From NCBI GenBank assembly GCA_900554545.1, contig USHW01000001.1:1-64000 (forward strand): a DNA stretch of 64,000 nucleotides, given 5' to 3'. This DNA is from an uncultured Prevotella sp. (GTDB lineage: Bacteria > Bacteroidota > Bacteroidia > Bacteroidales > Bacteroidaceae). Position numbers and translations under genes: made by a program. Below the pieces are notes generated by a model. That model did not search any database, was not told the origin of the DNA, and saw nothing but the letters and a program-made list of their open reading frames with translations. Shown here piece by piece: positions 16,576 through 25,399 of the stretch; the stretch's first letter is position 1, and each line of letters begins with the position of its first letter.

Positions 16576-17937
16576 ATGGCAAATCTTGAGAGGGCGAGCT
16601 TTGGAAGCAAGCTCGGAGTAATCCTCGCCACGGCAGGCTCAGCCGTCGGCCTGGGCAACGTGTGGCGGTTTCCTTACATGGCTGGCGAGTACGGCGGCGC
16701 TGCGTTTATCATCATCTACGTAGGCTGCGTGCTGCTTTTGGGCATACCGTGCATGGTCAGCGAGTTCATAATAGGCCGCCACGCGGCGGCAAACACCGCC
16801 CGGGCGTACCACAGCCTGTCAGGAGGCACGCCGTGGGCGGCCATCGGCTATTTCGGCGTTTTTACCGGAATGCTCATCACGAGCTATTATGCCGTGGTGG
16901 CTGGGTGGTGCCTTCAGTACATAGTAGCCTCGGCGTTGGGGCATCTGAAGGGGTCTCCTGAGTTCTTCGCCGACTATTTCGCCACCTTCGAGCAAGACCC
17001 GTTCAAGCCTGTGTTGTGGACTGTGGCCATCATCCTTATAACCCATTACGTCATCGTTCACGGTGTCCGCGGAGGCATAGAGAAGGCTTCAAAGCTAATG
17101 ATGCCGGCGCTGTTCATCCTGTTGCTCATCGTCGTGGTGTCGGCCTGCATGCTTCCGGGAGCCATGAAGGGAGTGACGTTCCTCTTCAAGCCCGATTTCA
17201 GCAAGGTTGGAGGCGACGTTTTGCTCGGCGCATTGGGGCAGTCGTTCTATTCGCTGAGCATCGGCATGGGCTGCCTTTGCACGTATGCGTCTTACTTCAG
17301 CCGGCAGACTAACCTGATGAAGTCGGCCGTCCAAATCGGCGTGCTTGACACATCGGTGGCTGTACTGGCCGGACTTATGATATTCCCGGCGGCGTTTTCC
17401 GTAGGCATCAATCCCGATTCGGGACCGTCGCTCGTATTCATCACCCTGCCCAACGTGTTCCAGCAGGCCTTCGCCTCCGTGCCGGCGGTAGGCTATGTGG
17501 TGGCTATCGCGTTTTACGCCCTGCTTGCCTTGGCCGCCCTGACGTCGCTAATCTCGCTCCACGAGGTGAGCACCGCCTTCGTGCATGAGGAGATGCACAC
17601 CACCCGCAAGCGTGCCGCGTGGGTGGTAACGGCCACGTGCTCGGTCATCGGAGCCGTTTGTTCGCTGTCCTTGGGGAAGTGGGACTTCCTGAAAATCGGC
17701 GACCGCTCGCTGTTCAACTTCTTCGATTTCGCCACGGGACAAATCATGCTTCCGCTCGGCGGTTTCCTCACTTGCCTCTTCGTAGGCTGGTATCTGCCGC
17801 ACAAGATGGTGCGCGACGAGTTCACCAACTGGGGCACTCTGCGCGGCAAACTGTTTCATACCTACCTGTTCTGCATAAAGTTCGTGTGCCCGGTGTGCAT
17901 CCTCCTGATATTCCTCCACCAGTTCGGACTAATCTGA
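16576..17937 (+). CDS. Sodium-dependent transporter, NSS (SNF) family
   Basis: This 453-residue neurotransmitter:sodium-symporter homologue of the LeuT fold has about eleven to twelve membrane segments. The first helix carries the unwound sodium/substrate motif ATAGSAVGLGNVWRFPY (about 17-33). SFYSLSIGMG (helix 6 region) and the later LTSLISLHEV are also typical. Members import amino acids with sodium; the substrate here is unknown. ATG 16576 (MANLERASFGSKLG) is chosen because the family starts with this amphipathic stretch; the 12 upstream residues in frame are Arg-rich and unlikely. Confidence 0.92.
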   Translation: MANLERASFGSKLGVILATAGSAVGLGNVWRFPYMAGEYGGAAFIIIYVGCVLLLGIPCMVSEFIIGRHAAANTARAYHSLSGGTPWAAIGYFGVFTGMLITSYYAVVAGWCLQYIVASALGHLKGSPEFFADYFATFEQDPFKPVLWTVAIILITHYVIVHGVRGGIEKASKLMMPALFILLLIVVVSACMLPGAMKGVTFLFKPDFSKVGGDVLLGALGQSFYSLSIGMGCLCTYASYFSRQTNLMKSAVQIGVLDTSVAVLAGLMIFPAAFSVGINPDSGPSLVFITLPNVFQQAFASVPAVGYVVAIAFYALLALAALTSLISLHEVSTAFVHEEMHTTRKRAAWVVTATCSVIGAVCSLSLGKWDFLKIGDRSLFNFFDFATGQIMLPLGGFLTCLFVGWYLPHKMVRDEFTNWGTLRGKLFHTYLFCIKFVCPVCILLIFLHQFGLI

Positions 17938-17949
17938 AAAGCGCCTCGC

Positions 17950-17999
17950 ACCGTATAACCGCATAACCTTATAACCTAACAACCGTATAACCGCCCACT
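17950..17999. repeat. CCGTATAACC simple repeat tract
   Basis: Four imperfect copies of the CCGTATAACC/CATAACC word between the transporter and the HhH gene. Confidence 0.65.
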
Positions 18000-18002
18000 T
18001 AC

Positions 18003-18899
18003 ATGAAATCCTTTTTCTACATGCAACGCAACGACCGGCGCGCCATTATGGCTGTGCTGGTCGTAATTGCTGTTGTTGCCGGGATAATGATATACATCGG
18101 AGATGGCGGCGGCCTGCCGCCGGATGCCCCGGCTGACTCTACCGCCATTGATGCCGCCGGCGGAGATGCGAGGGGCGGCGGAACGCAAGACGGCGGCTAC
18201 TATGCCGCTGAAGGGCGCAAGGCGGAGCTGTTTGCGTTCGACCCGAACACTGCAGACAGCACCCAGCTGCTGCGTCTCGGCCTCGCCCCGTGGCAGGGAA
18301 GGAACATTTACCGGTACAGGGCCAAGGGCGGAATTTACCGCGACAAGACCGACTTCGCCCGCCTTTACGGTCTTACGGCGGGACAATACCGGCGGTTGGA
18401 ACCGTACATAAACATATCGCCCGACTACCGTCCGGCTGCCGAAGTGTATCCTGCGCCCAAGCATGACGCATACGCGCGCGACACAATAAAATATCCGTTG
18501 AAGCTGAAACCGGGGCAGACCGTCAGCCTGAACGCCGCCGACACGGCCCTGCTCAAGCGCGTGCCGGGCATCGGCAGCGGTTTCGCCGGGGCGATAATAC
18601 GCCTCCGCGAGCGGCTGGGCGGCTTCTACGACACAGCCCAGCTGCTTGAGATTGCAAACTTTCCGCGGTCCGCCCTGCCTTATTTCACAGCCGACCCGTC
18701 GGCCTGCAAGAAGCTTAACGTCAACCAACTCACGCTAAACCAGCTGCGCCGCCATCCCTACATAGGCTTCTACCGCGCGAAAACCATCATCGACCACCGC
18801 CGCCTTCACGGCCCGATACGCAGCTTCGACGAACTCCGCCTGTACCGCGACTTTCCCCAGGAAGCCATCGAGCGGCTAAGGGCTTACGTGGAGTTCTGA
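18003..18899 (+). CDS. Helix-hairpin-helix DNA-binding membrane protein (ComEA-like)
   Basis: This 298-residue protein has a short basic N-terminus (MKSFFYMQRNDRRAI), one membrane segment (about 16-33) and a low-complexity Gly/Asp linker. Three helix-hairpin-helix repeats follow, near 76-137 (DPNTADSTQLLRLGLAPWQG), 176-230 (LNAADTALLKRVPGIGSG) and 240-296 (NVNQLTLNQLRRHPYIG). ComEA-type HhH domains bind double-stranded DNA without sequence preference and act in DNA uptake. Since dprA is also in this window, a competence-related role is plausible but unproven. Confidence 0.85.
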   Translation: MKSFFYMQRNDRRAIMAVLVVIAVVAGIMIYIGDGGGLPPDAPADSTAIDAAGGDARGGGTQDGGYYAAEGRKAELFAFDPNTADSTQLLRLGLAPWQGRNIYRYRAKGGIYRDKTDFARLYGLTAGQYRRLEPYINISPDYRPAAEVYPAPKHDAYARDTIKYPLKLKPGQTVSLNAADTALLKRVPGIGSGFAGAIIRLRERLGGFYDTAQLLEIANFPRSALPYFTADPSACKKLNVNQLTLNQLRRHPYIGFYRAKTIIDHRRLHGPIRSFDELRLYRDFPQEAIERLRAYVEF

Positions 18900-18911
18900 A
18901 AGGAAATACGC

Positions 18912-19051
18912 CAAAACCCACCTCTGCCATCCCTGAAGTAAGGAGCCTGATGTGCCTTGCCAATGATATATAAGCATGCTATGGCCAATTGTTTTCATGC
19001 CGACAAAGCACGTAAAACTCCTTCCTTCAGGGAGGGCAGGGGTGGGTTTTG
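18912..19051. repeat. Terminal-inverted-repeat element 1 (140 bp)
   Basis: The 34-bp arms (CAAAACCCACCTCTGCC... at 18912-18945 and its complement at 19018-19051) differ at about three positions. The interior (72 bp) contains no gene. Confidence 0.7.
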
Positions 19052-19156
19052 TTTTCAAAAGAAGATGTGCCGGAATGGAGTAAGCAGGAGGCAGCCATGC
19101 ATGGTGCCCCCGGCAAAGGATGTATTCCCATGTCCGGCCTGCACAGGCGGGAGCTG

Positions 19157-19951
19157 TCAGCCTTCTACAAAAAACGTTTCAGGCTCTTTCCTTGCGGAGA
19201 ACGCGGCGACGAACTTTGTTCCGAAGGCGGCGTAAGCGTCGCCGCGGAACATGCGCGCGCCGTGCGGACACACCACAACGCAGCGTCCGCAGGCCATGCA
19301 CTTCGATGCGTCAGTGGCGCAGGGGTCGGCCTCCGATATGGCGCTGGCAGGACAAAGGCGCACGCAGGTGAGGCACTTCGTACACAGCGAAGCGTCGCCC
19401 GTGGGGCTGAACGTTGACGCGCCGCCCTGCTTGTACGGGCGGTTGCCCTTTACCTTGAGCGCCGGCAGCGAGGCCGTATCAGTCGCGGTGGCGAGCAGCG
19501 AGGCGCAACGGCGGGCAAAGTCGCCGGCCTTCTGCATGTCGGCGTCGTCGGGACGGTCGGTTGCGACGGCAGGGAATATGCAGTGGCGGCCGATGAACGC
19601 CGCTGCGGCCACGGCCTTGAAGCCCTGCGACTCGACACAGTCCTGCAGCTCTACGAGCGCGTCGTCATAGTCGCGGTTGCCGTAAACGCACACCACAATG
19701 GCCGGAACGCCGTTCGCGCGGAACATCCTCAACGCCTCGGCCATGCGCCGGGGAATGCGCCCGGCATAAACGGGCGCGGCGGCGATGAGCAGCTGCCCGT
19801 CGCCCTCGACAAGCGTCCCGGCCGGCGGCAGGGCACATGTTACGTCGTGCTCCACCGTCTCGCAGCCGATTACGCGCGCAATCTCGCGCACCACCTTGCG
19901 CGTGGTGTAGGTGGCACTGAAATACACTGAATGGATGGTTCTTATGTTCAT
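19157..19951 (-). CDS. EFR1-type flavodoxin with 4Fe-4S ferredoxin domain
   Basis: This 264-residue protein starts with a flavodoxin-like fold (VYFSATYTTRKV, residues 9-20, where the FMN phosphate loop lies; APVYAGRIP near 60). It ends with two 4Fe-4S clusters: CTKCLTCVRLCP and CMACGRCVVVCP. The fusion is typical of the EFR1 family of electron-transfer proteins common in anaerobes. Partners are not encoded nearby. ATG 19951 starts the flavodoxin fold directly; the in-frame extension upstream to 20191 translates a repeat array and is rejected. Confidence 0.88.
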   Translation of the reverse strand: MNIRTIHSVYFSATYTTRKVVREIARVIGCETVEHDVTCALPPAGTLVEGDGQLLIAAAPVYAGRIPRRMAEALRMFRANGVPAIVVCVYGNRDYDDALVELQDCVESQGFKAVAAAAFIGRHCIFPAVATDRPDDADMQKAGDFARRCASLLATATDTASLPALKVKGNRPYKQGGASTFSPTGDASLCTKCLTCVRLCPASAISEADPCATDASKCMACGRCVVVCPHGARMFRGDAYAAFGTKFVAAFSARKEPETFFVEG

Positions 19952-20068
19952 AGTCGGTTGTATTTTGCGGTCAAGCCGAAGGCCGGCATGCAAGTTGGTC
20001 GGCATGGCTTGCGTCATGCAAAGATACTGCAAGCCGGGCAAAATACAAAATAAAAACGGGCGTAATGC

Positions 20069-20149
20069 AAAAGGCCGTCTTTTACATTGCAAAAGGTGGC
20101 CTTTTGCAGCGTGAAAGACGGCCTTTTGCAAGCCAAAACACGGCCTTTT
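20069..20149. repeat. 22-bp-period array B (four cores)
   Basis: Cores AAAAGGCCGTCTTTT, AAAAGGTGGCCTTTT, GAAAGACGGCCTTTT and AAAACACGGCCTTTT start at 20069, 20091, 20113 and 20135. Cores 1 and 3 are complementary at 14 of 15 positions. Divergent spacer. Confidence 0.88.
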
Positions 20150-20203
20150 GGAAAACGGTTGCCCCAAGGGCGTGCCGGCATGGATGTGCATACGAATGTT
20201 AAA

Positions 20204-20285
20204 TTATCGCTTTTCGATAAATATTTATTGAAAAAATTTGGAGCATCCGGATATTGTCCATATCTTTGCATATCGAAAAACGATA
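20204..20285 (+). promoter_or_regulatory. DUF2975/XRE operon promoter flanked by TATCG...CGATA palindromes
   Basis: TTTG (20238-20241), 20 bp, TATCTTTG (20262-20269) form a consensus promoter. TTATCG-CTTTT-CGATAA lies upstream (20204-20220), and TATCG-AAAA-CGATA lies across the expected start of transcription (20272-20285). A further CGATAA half-site is near 20302. These are probable operators, perhaps of the XRE protein encoded downstream. Confidence 0.7.
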
Positions 20286-20416
20286 AATAATCATCAAATA
20301 ACGATAATACGGGTGATTTCGGGAAACACTCTCTCTAATTATAAATAAATGTGTGGAATGTCCGCCGCCTTGACATGAAGGCGGCGGACATGAAACAAGG
20401 AAAAACGGAAGTTATT

Positions 20417-21064
20417 ATGAAAAAGAGACTCAACTTGCTCTGCGTACTCATCTTCGTGGTGATAGTGTGCGACCTGCTTTCAATGTCGAACACCTTTGTG
20501 ACGGGATTTTCCGCAGGCATGAAGCACGGCCTGGAGAACCGCCCCGTGGCCGAAACCAACCCTGCCAACTACTGTTACATATCGCTGCTGCCCGTGGAGA
20601 TGACCGGTAGCAACGCCGTGACTGTGGCGGGCGAGGGCGCGTCAAAGACGCAGGAGGCTTGGCCTACGCAGCTGATTGTGCCCATGAAAGACGGACTCGG
20701 CCCGGGCGCTGCGGCGTTCAAGCTGCTCTATACGCTGCTGTACGGCATGGCCGGGGTGGCCGCCCTCGTGGCCTTCATCCTCTTCGTGCGCAACGTGAAC
20801 AGGAGCAACATCTTCACGCGGAAGAACATAACGCTGCTGCGCGTTGTCGGATGGAGCCTCGCGGTGGCAGGCTTCATAGCCACGGTTGACGGCTTTTACG
20901 ACACATATCTTGCCCGGCAGGTGTTCAGCCTTGACGGATACGTGGTGGATTACGGCTCGGCCGTCAACATTACCAACATAGCCTTCGGCCTCTTCGCGGT
21001 GATTGTGGCCGAGGCGTTCGCCATCGGGCTGAAAATGAAAGAAGAACAGGAACTGACAATATAA
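20417..21064 (+). CDS. DUF2975 membrane protein
   Basis: This 215-residue protein has about four membrane segments: residues 5-25, a pair near 104-150 (LLYTLLYGMAGVAALVAFILFV; LLRVVGWSLAVAGFIA) and a last one near 180-205 (ITNIAFGLFAVIVAEAFAIG). The arrangement fits DUF2975 proteins, which typically sit next to a small XRE regulator, as here. The C-terminal tail is charged (KMKEEQEL). ATG 20417 precedes a normal membrane signal; the 22-residue in-frame extension is unlikely. Function of the family is unknown; it may transmit a membrane signal to the regulator. Confidence 0.82.
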   Translation: MKKRLNLLCVLIFVVIVCDLLSMSNTFVTGFSAGMKHGLENRPVAETNPANYCYISLLPVEMTGSNAVTVAGEGASKTQEAWPTQLIVPMKDGLGPGAAAFKLLYTLLYGMAGVAALVAFILFVRNVNRSNIFTRKNITLLRVVGWSLAVAGFIATVDGFYDTYLARQVFSLDGYVVDYGSAVNITNIAFGLFAVIVAEAFAIGLKMKEEQELTI

Positions 21065-21165
21065 GAAACATTGGGGAGTTAAAGGAGTTAGTGGAGTTAA
21101 AGAAGTTAAGGACAAATGTCTTACTTTTTTACCTTTTCACTTTTTTACCTTTTTACCTTTAAAAT

Positions 21166-21390
21166 ATGGGAAAGATAATAGTCAACTTGGACGTAATGAT
21201 GGCCCGGCGCAAAATGTCGCTTTCCGAGCTGGCCGAGCGTGTGGGCCTGACACAGGCAAACCTGTCAATCCTGAAGACGGGCAAGGCCAAGGCCGTGCGC
21301 TTTTCAACGCTCGAAGCCATCTGCCGCGAGCTGGGATGCCAGCCCGGAGACATACTGGAATACAGCGACGTGTGCCAGGCTGAAACGTGA
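21166..21390 (+). CDS. XRE-family helix-turn-helix regulator
   Basis: This 74-residue single-domain protein has the helix-turn-helix MSLSELAERVGLTQANLSILKTGKAKAVR (about 17-45), followed by the typical LEAICRELGCQPGDILEY, placing it in the small HTH_26/Cro type. It follows the DUF2975 gene by about 100 bp, a pairing seen widely in bacteria. It probably binds the TATCG/CGATA palindromes upstream of the pair, which would make it autoregulatory. That link is inference from position. Confidence 0.88.
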   Translation: MGKIIVNLDVMMARRKMSLSELAERVGLTQANLSILKTGKAKAVRFSTLEAICRELGCQPGDILEYSDVCQAET

Positions 21391-21483
21391 CAGTTTGCAT
21401 GCGGAACGGCCAGTATTGCGTTCCGAACATATAAAATTTATTAAATTTAGGATAGAAGCAATATCGCCAATTGTGGAAAAAAC

Positions 21484-21491
21484 TATATTTG
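21484..21491 (+). promoter_or_regulatory. -7 box of the M16 protease gene
   Basis: TATATTTG, 23 bp before ATG 21515. No clear -33 TTTG at the right distance. Confidence 0.5.
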
Positions 21492-21514
21492 TACAAATTT
21501 TAAACCAAACTTTT

Positions 21515-24349
21515 ATGAAATTAAAACATCTTTTCGTCGCCGCAGTGCTGTTCGTCACAAGCGCAGCGGCAGTTATGGCGCAAGGAATGCAGTTGCCTCC
21601 CATACCGGTGGACAACGCGGTAAGGATGGGCAAACTGCCTAACGGCCTTACATATTACATCCGCCATAACGGTTATCCCGAGCATCGTGTCAACTTCTAC
21701 ATCGCCCAGCGCGTAGGCTCCATACAGGAGGAGGAAGACCAGCGCGGACTGGCCCACTTCCTGGAGCACATGGCCTTCAACGGCTCTGACAACTATCCGG
21801 GTGACAGGCTCATCGAATACCTGCGTTCGATTGGCGTTGAGTTCGGTTCCGACTTGAACGCTTACACCGCAGTAGACCAGACCGTTTACCGCGTGTGCAA
21901 CGTGCCTTCAGACAACATTGCGTCGCTCGACTCGTGCCTGCTCATACTCAAGGACTGGTCGAACGGACTTACTCTCGACGCCAAGGAAATCGACAAGGAG
22001 CGCGGAGTAATCCATGAGGAGTGGCGCCTGCGCTCTTCCGCAGGACAGAGAATGCTCGAACGCAACCTCGAAAAGCTGTATCCCGGCAGCAAGTACGGCA
22101 GGCGCATGCCTATCGGTACTATGGAAGTAATCGACAACTTCAAGCCCGAGGTGCTGCGTGCGTACTACCACAAGTGGTACAGACCTGACAACCAGGCCAT
22201 CATTGTGGTTGGTGACGTTGACGTAGACCGCACCGAACAGAAGATAAAGGAAATGTTCAGCGGCATCAAAATGCCTGAAAACGCCGTTCCTGTGGTTGAC
22301 GAACCCGTGCCCGACAACAACGAGGCAATCATCATCATCGACAAGGACAAGGAGCAAAGGCAGGATGTGGTGCAGCTGATGTTCAAGCATGAAGCCGTGC
22401 CCGACAGCATGAAGAGCAACATGTTCTACCTTATACAGCAGTACGCCGTAAGCCTCTGCACCTCGATGCTTAACTCGCGCCTCTCGGAAGTGCAGCAGAA
22501 TCCCGACTGCCCCTTCGCCGCCGCTTACGTATATGACGGCGAGTACATCTACTCGAAGACCAAAGACGCGTTCAACCTGATAATCATTCCGAAGCCCGGC
22601 AAGACCGAAGAGGCTGTCAAGGCGGCAATGCGCGAGGTGATGCGCGCCGCCAAGTTCGGCTACACCGCTACCGAGTATGTCCGTGCAAAGGACGAATATA
22701 TGAGCTGGCTGGAGAAGATTTACACCAACCGCGACAAGCAGGAAAACAGCTTCTGGGGTGATCAGTACCGCGACCACTTCCTCTCCAACGAGCCGATACC
22801 TTCCATAGAAGACCAGTACACGACAATGCAGCAGATTACTCCGATGCTTCCCGTCGACCTGGCTAACGAGATGGTAAAGGAACTTGTTAGCGTAACCGAC
22901 ACCAACCTCGTGGTTTATGGCACGTACACCGAGAAGGAAGGAGCCGTTTATCCCGCTCCTGAGGCCATCAAGGCTGCCATCGACGCCGTTCACGGAGAGC
23001 AGCTCACGGCGTGGGTTGACAACGTGAAGAACGAGCCGCTCATCAAGGAACTGCCCAAGAAAGGCAGCATCGTGAGCGAGAAAGAGAACGCGGCACTGGG
23101 CTATAAGGAGCTTACCCTTTCAAACGGAGCACGCGTATTCCTGAAGAAGACCGACTTCAAGGACGACGAGGTTGTGATGAGCGCATCGTCGAAGGGCGGC
23201 TCTTCGCTGCTCCCCGAGAGCGACATTTCGAACGCGAAGCTCTACGACATGGCGATAAGCGCCAGCGGACTGGGCAACTTCAGCAATACAGAGCTTGAGA
23301 AAGCGCTTGCCGGAAAGCAGGCAAGTGTCAACCTGACGCTGAACAACCTGCATGAAGGTGCCAGCGGACGCTCTACTCCGAAGGACCTTGAGACGATGTT
23401 CCAGCTGACATATCTTTACTTCACAAACGTAACGAAGGACGAAAAGAGCTACAATGCGCTGATGACCATGCTCGAGAGCACCCTCAAGAACCAGGACCTC
23501 TCGCCCGAAAAGGCATTCTCTGACTCGCTTGTTGCCACGCTCTACAGCCACAACCCGCGCTTCGAGTCGCTGCAGGTTGAGGACCTGAAGAAGGCCAACT
23601 ATGACCGCATCCTGCAAATTGCCAAGGAGCGTACGGCCAACGCCGGTGACTACACATTTACCTTCGTGGGCAACTTCGACGAAGCAACCATACGTCCGCT
23701 CATCGAGCAGTACATAGCTTCACTGCCTGCAAACGGCGTGAAGGAAGAGTGGAAACCCGTGTCAAGCTACGCAAAGGGCAACATTGAAAACAAGTTCACG
23801 CGCAAGATGGAGACACCGAAGGCCAACTCGTACATCTACTGGTACAACCTCAATGTGCCGTACACTCAGGAGAACGCGGTTGCTGCCGATGCGGCAGGAC
23901 AAATCCTCGGCATGGTTTATCTGAAGGCTATCCGCGAGGATGCGAGCGCCGCTTACTCTACAGGTGCCGCCGGATTTGTAAACCTCGGAGGCGATACGCC
24001 GTTCAGCGCGATTGTCGGCGTATGCCCGATGAAGCCCGAAATGTGCGACGTGGCACTGAAAATCATGAACGACGAGGCACGCAAGATGTGTACGACAGTT
24101 GACGCCGAGAAGCTCACCAAGGTTAAGGAGCTGATGCTGAAGCGCGCCGACGAGAACGCCAAGACTAACGGCTACTGGGTCAACGCGATAGAGAACTTCG
24201 ACGAGTACGGCATTGACACCGTTACGAAGTACAAGGACGTAATCAACGCTTTGACTCCCGAGAAGGTTGCGAAGTTCATGAAAGACGTTATCTTCACTAA
24301 CGGAAACAGCGTCACTGTGGTGATGCTTCCCGAAACGGAGAAGAAATAA
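21515..24349 (+). CDS. Secreted M16-family zinc metalloprotease
   Basis: This 944-residue protease has a signal peptide (MKLKHLFVAAVLFVTSAAAVMAQG, cleaved near residue 22). The inverted zinc motif HFLEH is at 81-85, with the third zinc ligand expected in the EIDKERGVIHEEW segment. Two full M16 halves follow, the second starting near LTLSNGARVFLKKTDF and lacking the HxxEH, as usual. Length and layout match the large PqqL-like peptidases of Bacteroidetes, which degrade peptides in the periplasm or at the surface. ATG 21515 is chosen because it starts the signal peptide and sits just after a -7 box. Confidence 0.92.
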   Translation: MKLKHLFVAAVLFVTSAAAVMAQGMQLPPIPVDNAVRMGKLPNGLTYYIRHNGYPEHRVNFYIAQRVGSIQEEEDQRGLAHFLEHMAFNGSDNYPGDRLIEYLRSIGVEFGSDLNAYTAVDQTVYRVCNVPSDNIASLDSCLLILKDWSNGLTLDAKEIDKERGVIHEEWRLRSSAGQRMLERNLEKLYPGSKYGRRMPIGTMEVIDNFKPEVLRAYYHKWYRPDNQAIIVVGDVDVDRTEQKIKEMFSGIKMPENAVPVVDEPVPDNNEAIIIIDKDKEQRQDVVQLMFKHEAVPDSMKSNMFYLIQQYAVSLCTSMLNSRLSEVQQNPDCPFAAAYVYDGEYIYSKTKDAFNLIIIPKPGKTEEAVKAAMREVMRAAKFGYTATEYVRAKDEYMSWLEKIYTNRDKQENSFWGDQYRDHFLSNEPIPSIEDQYTTMQQITPMLPVDLANEMVKELVSVTDTNLVVYGTYTEKEGAVYPAPEAIKAAIDAVHGEQLTAWVDNVKNEPLIKELPKKGSIVSEKENAALGYKELTLSNGARVFLKKTDFKDDEVVMSASSKGGSSLLPESDISNAKLYDMAISASGLGNFSNTELEKALAGKQASVNLTLNNLHEGASGRSTPKDLETMFQLTYLYFTNVTKDEKSYNALMTMLESTLKNQDLSPEKAFSDSLVATLYSHNPRFESLQVEDLKKANYDRILQIAKERTANAGDYTFTFVGNFDEATIRPLIEQYIASLPANGVKEEWKPVSSYAKGNIENKFTRKMETPKANSYIYWYNLNVPYTQENAVAADAAGQILGMVYLKAIREDASAAYSTGAAGFVNLGGDTPFSAIVGVCPMKPEMCDVALKIMNDEARKMCTTVDAEKLTKVKELMLKRADENAKTNGYWVNAIENFDEYGIDTVTKYKDVINALTPEKVAKFMKDVIFTNGNSVTVVMLPETEKK

Positions 24350-24467
24350 CAGGCTTCAGAAGCTTGCCGAGATAAAGTCCCCTTGCGGCGCATGGCGCGT
24401 CCGTAAGGGGACTTTTCCTGTCTTGTAGTTAACGCGTTGGCTTTCAATACGTTATGTTGAGGCTTGT

Positions 24468-24548
24468 AAAAGGTGCCCTTTCAGCCTGCAAAAGGCCACC
24501 TTTTACAACGCAAAATGCCGTCTTTCACAAGCTGAAAGACGGCATTTT
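24468..24548. repeat. 22-bp-period array C (four cores)
   Basis: Cores AAAAGGTGCCCTTTC, AAAAGGCCACCTTTT, AAAATGCCGTCTTTC and GAAAGACGGCATTTT start at 24468, 24490, 24512 and 24534. Cores 3 and 4 are exact reverse complements. Convergent spacer. Confidence 0.88.
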
Positions 24549-24564
24549 GCATTTCTATTGAAAA

Positions 24565-25281
24565 TCATCCTATATGCGCTTTGACGGCATCCTCGATTAC
24601 GAGGCCGGCCAGCGTGAAGCCGAACACTGCCGTTATGTGTACCATCGAGCCGTTGGCGCGCGGCTCCTGGGGTGTTCCGGCGTTGGGCAGAAGCTCGTCG
24701 CTGTACACGCATTGGAACTTGCGCGACGGCTTTACGCCGCTCTTTTTGAAACCCTGCCGCAGCGAACGGGCGAGCGGACAGCCCTCAACCTTCCAAAACT
24801 CGGCCACTTTTATGCGCGTAGGGTCGAGTTTACGGGCCGCTCCCATCGACGAATACAGCCGCACTCCGGCATCGCACGCCGTGCGGATAAGCAGCATCTT
24901 GTCTTGCAAACTGTCGATTGCGTCAATGACGTAATCATATCCTTTGAGGTCGAACCGGCCTGCCGTTTCGGCGCTGAACGCCTCGTGGCGCGCGTCAATC
25001 TCTGCCTCCGGGTTTATTTCCAACAGGTGTTCTTTCAGTGCGTCAACCTTCACACGGCCTACGTTGGGCACGGTAGCCATCAGTTGCCGGTTGACGTTAG
25101 ACGGGCACACGCAGTCGGGGTCTACTATCGTCACGCGCCTTACGCCCGAGCGAACCAGCCCCTCTACGCACCAGCTGCCTACGCCGCCTACGCCGAAAAC
25201 TATCACCCTGACCTCTGAAAGGCGTGCGGCGGCATCGTCGCCTATGAGCAATCGGGTGCGTGATTGGAAGTCTGTCATCAT
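24565..25281 (-). CDS. tcdA: tRNA threonylcarbamoyladenosine dehydratase
   Basis: This 238-residue ThiF/E1-like enzyme uses ATP to dehydrate t6A37 in tRNA into its cyclic form. The nucleotide-binding loop VFGVGGVGSWCVEGLVRSG (about 28-46), the VDPDCVCPSNVNRQ segment (53-66) and the IDAIDSLQDK motif (near 120) are typical. The C-terminal part (SDELLPN, then GSMVHITAVFGF) matches the TcdA/CsdL subgroup, not the MoeB or ThiF enzymes, and no MoaD/ThiS partner is near. It is followed downstream by repeat array C and preceded by dusB on the same strand. Confidence 0.92.
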   Translation of the reverse strand: MMTDFQSRTRLLIGDDAAARLSEVRVIVFGVGGVGSWCVEGLVRSGVRRVTIVDPDCVCPSNVNRQLMATVPNVGRVKVDALKEHLLEINPEAEIDARHEAFSAETAGRFDLKGYDYVIDAIDSLQDKMLLIRTACDAGVRLYSSMGAARKLDPTRIKVAEFWKVEGCPLARSLRQGFKKSGVKPSRKFQCVYSDELLPNAGTPQEPRANGSMVHITAVFGFTLAGLVIEDAVKAHIG

Positions 25282-25360
25282 TTATTGATTGGATTTCAGT
25301 GAGTTGTGAGAGAACAGGGAGATATGAGAGCAATGTGGAATATGTAGCAAATAGCCAAGG

Positions 25361-25399
25361 CTAATCAAGCTCCCTTTCTTCGGGAGGGGTAGGGTGGGT
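25361..25399. repeat. ACCCACCCCA repeat, solo copy inside the dusB 3' end
   Basis: The complement of ACCCACCCTACCCCTCCCG with AAGAAAGGGAGCTTGATTAG. It encodes THPTPPEERELD and the TAG stop of dusB. Confidence 0.8.

Noticed and set aside
19952..20192. Longer N-terminus for the EFR1 flavodoxin protein (in-frame to 20191)
   Set aside because: The extra residues are a translation of repeat array B; the flavodoxin fold begins at the 19951 start.
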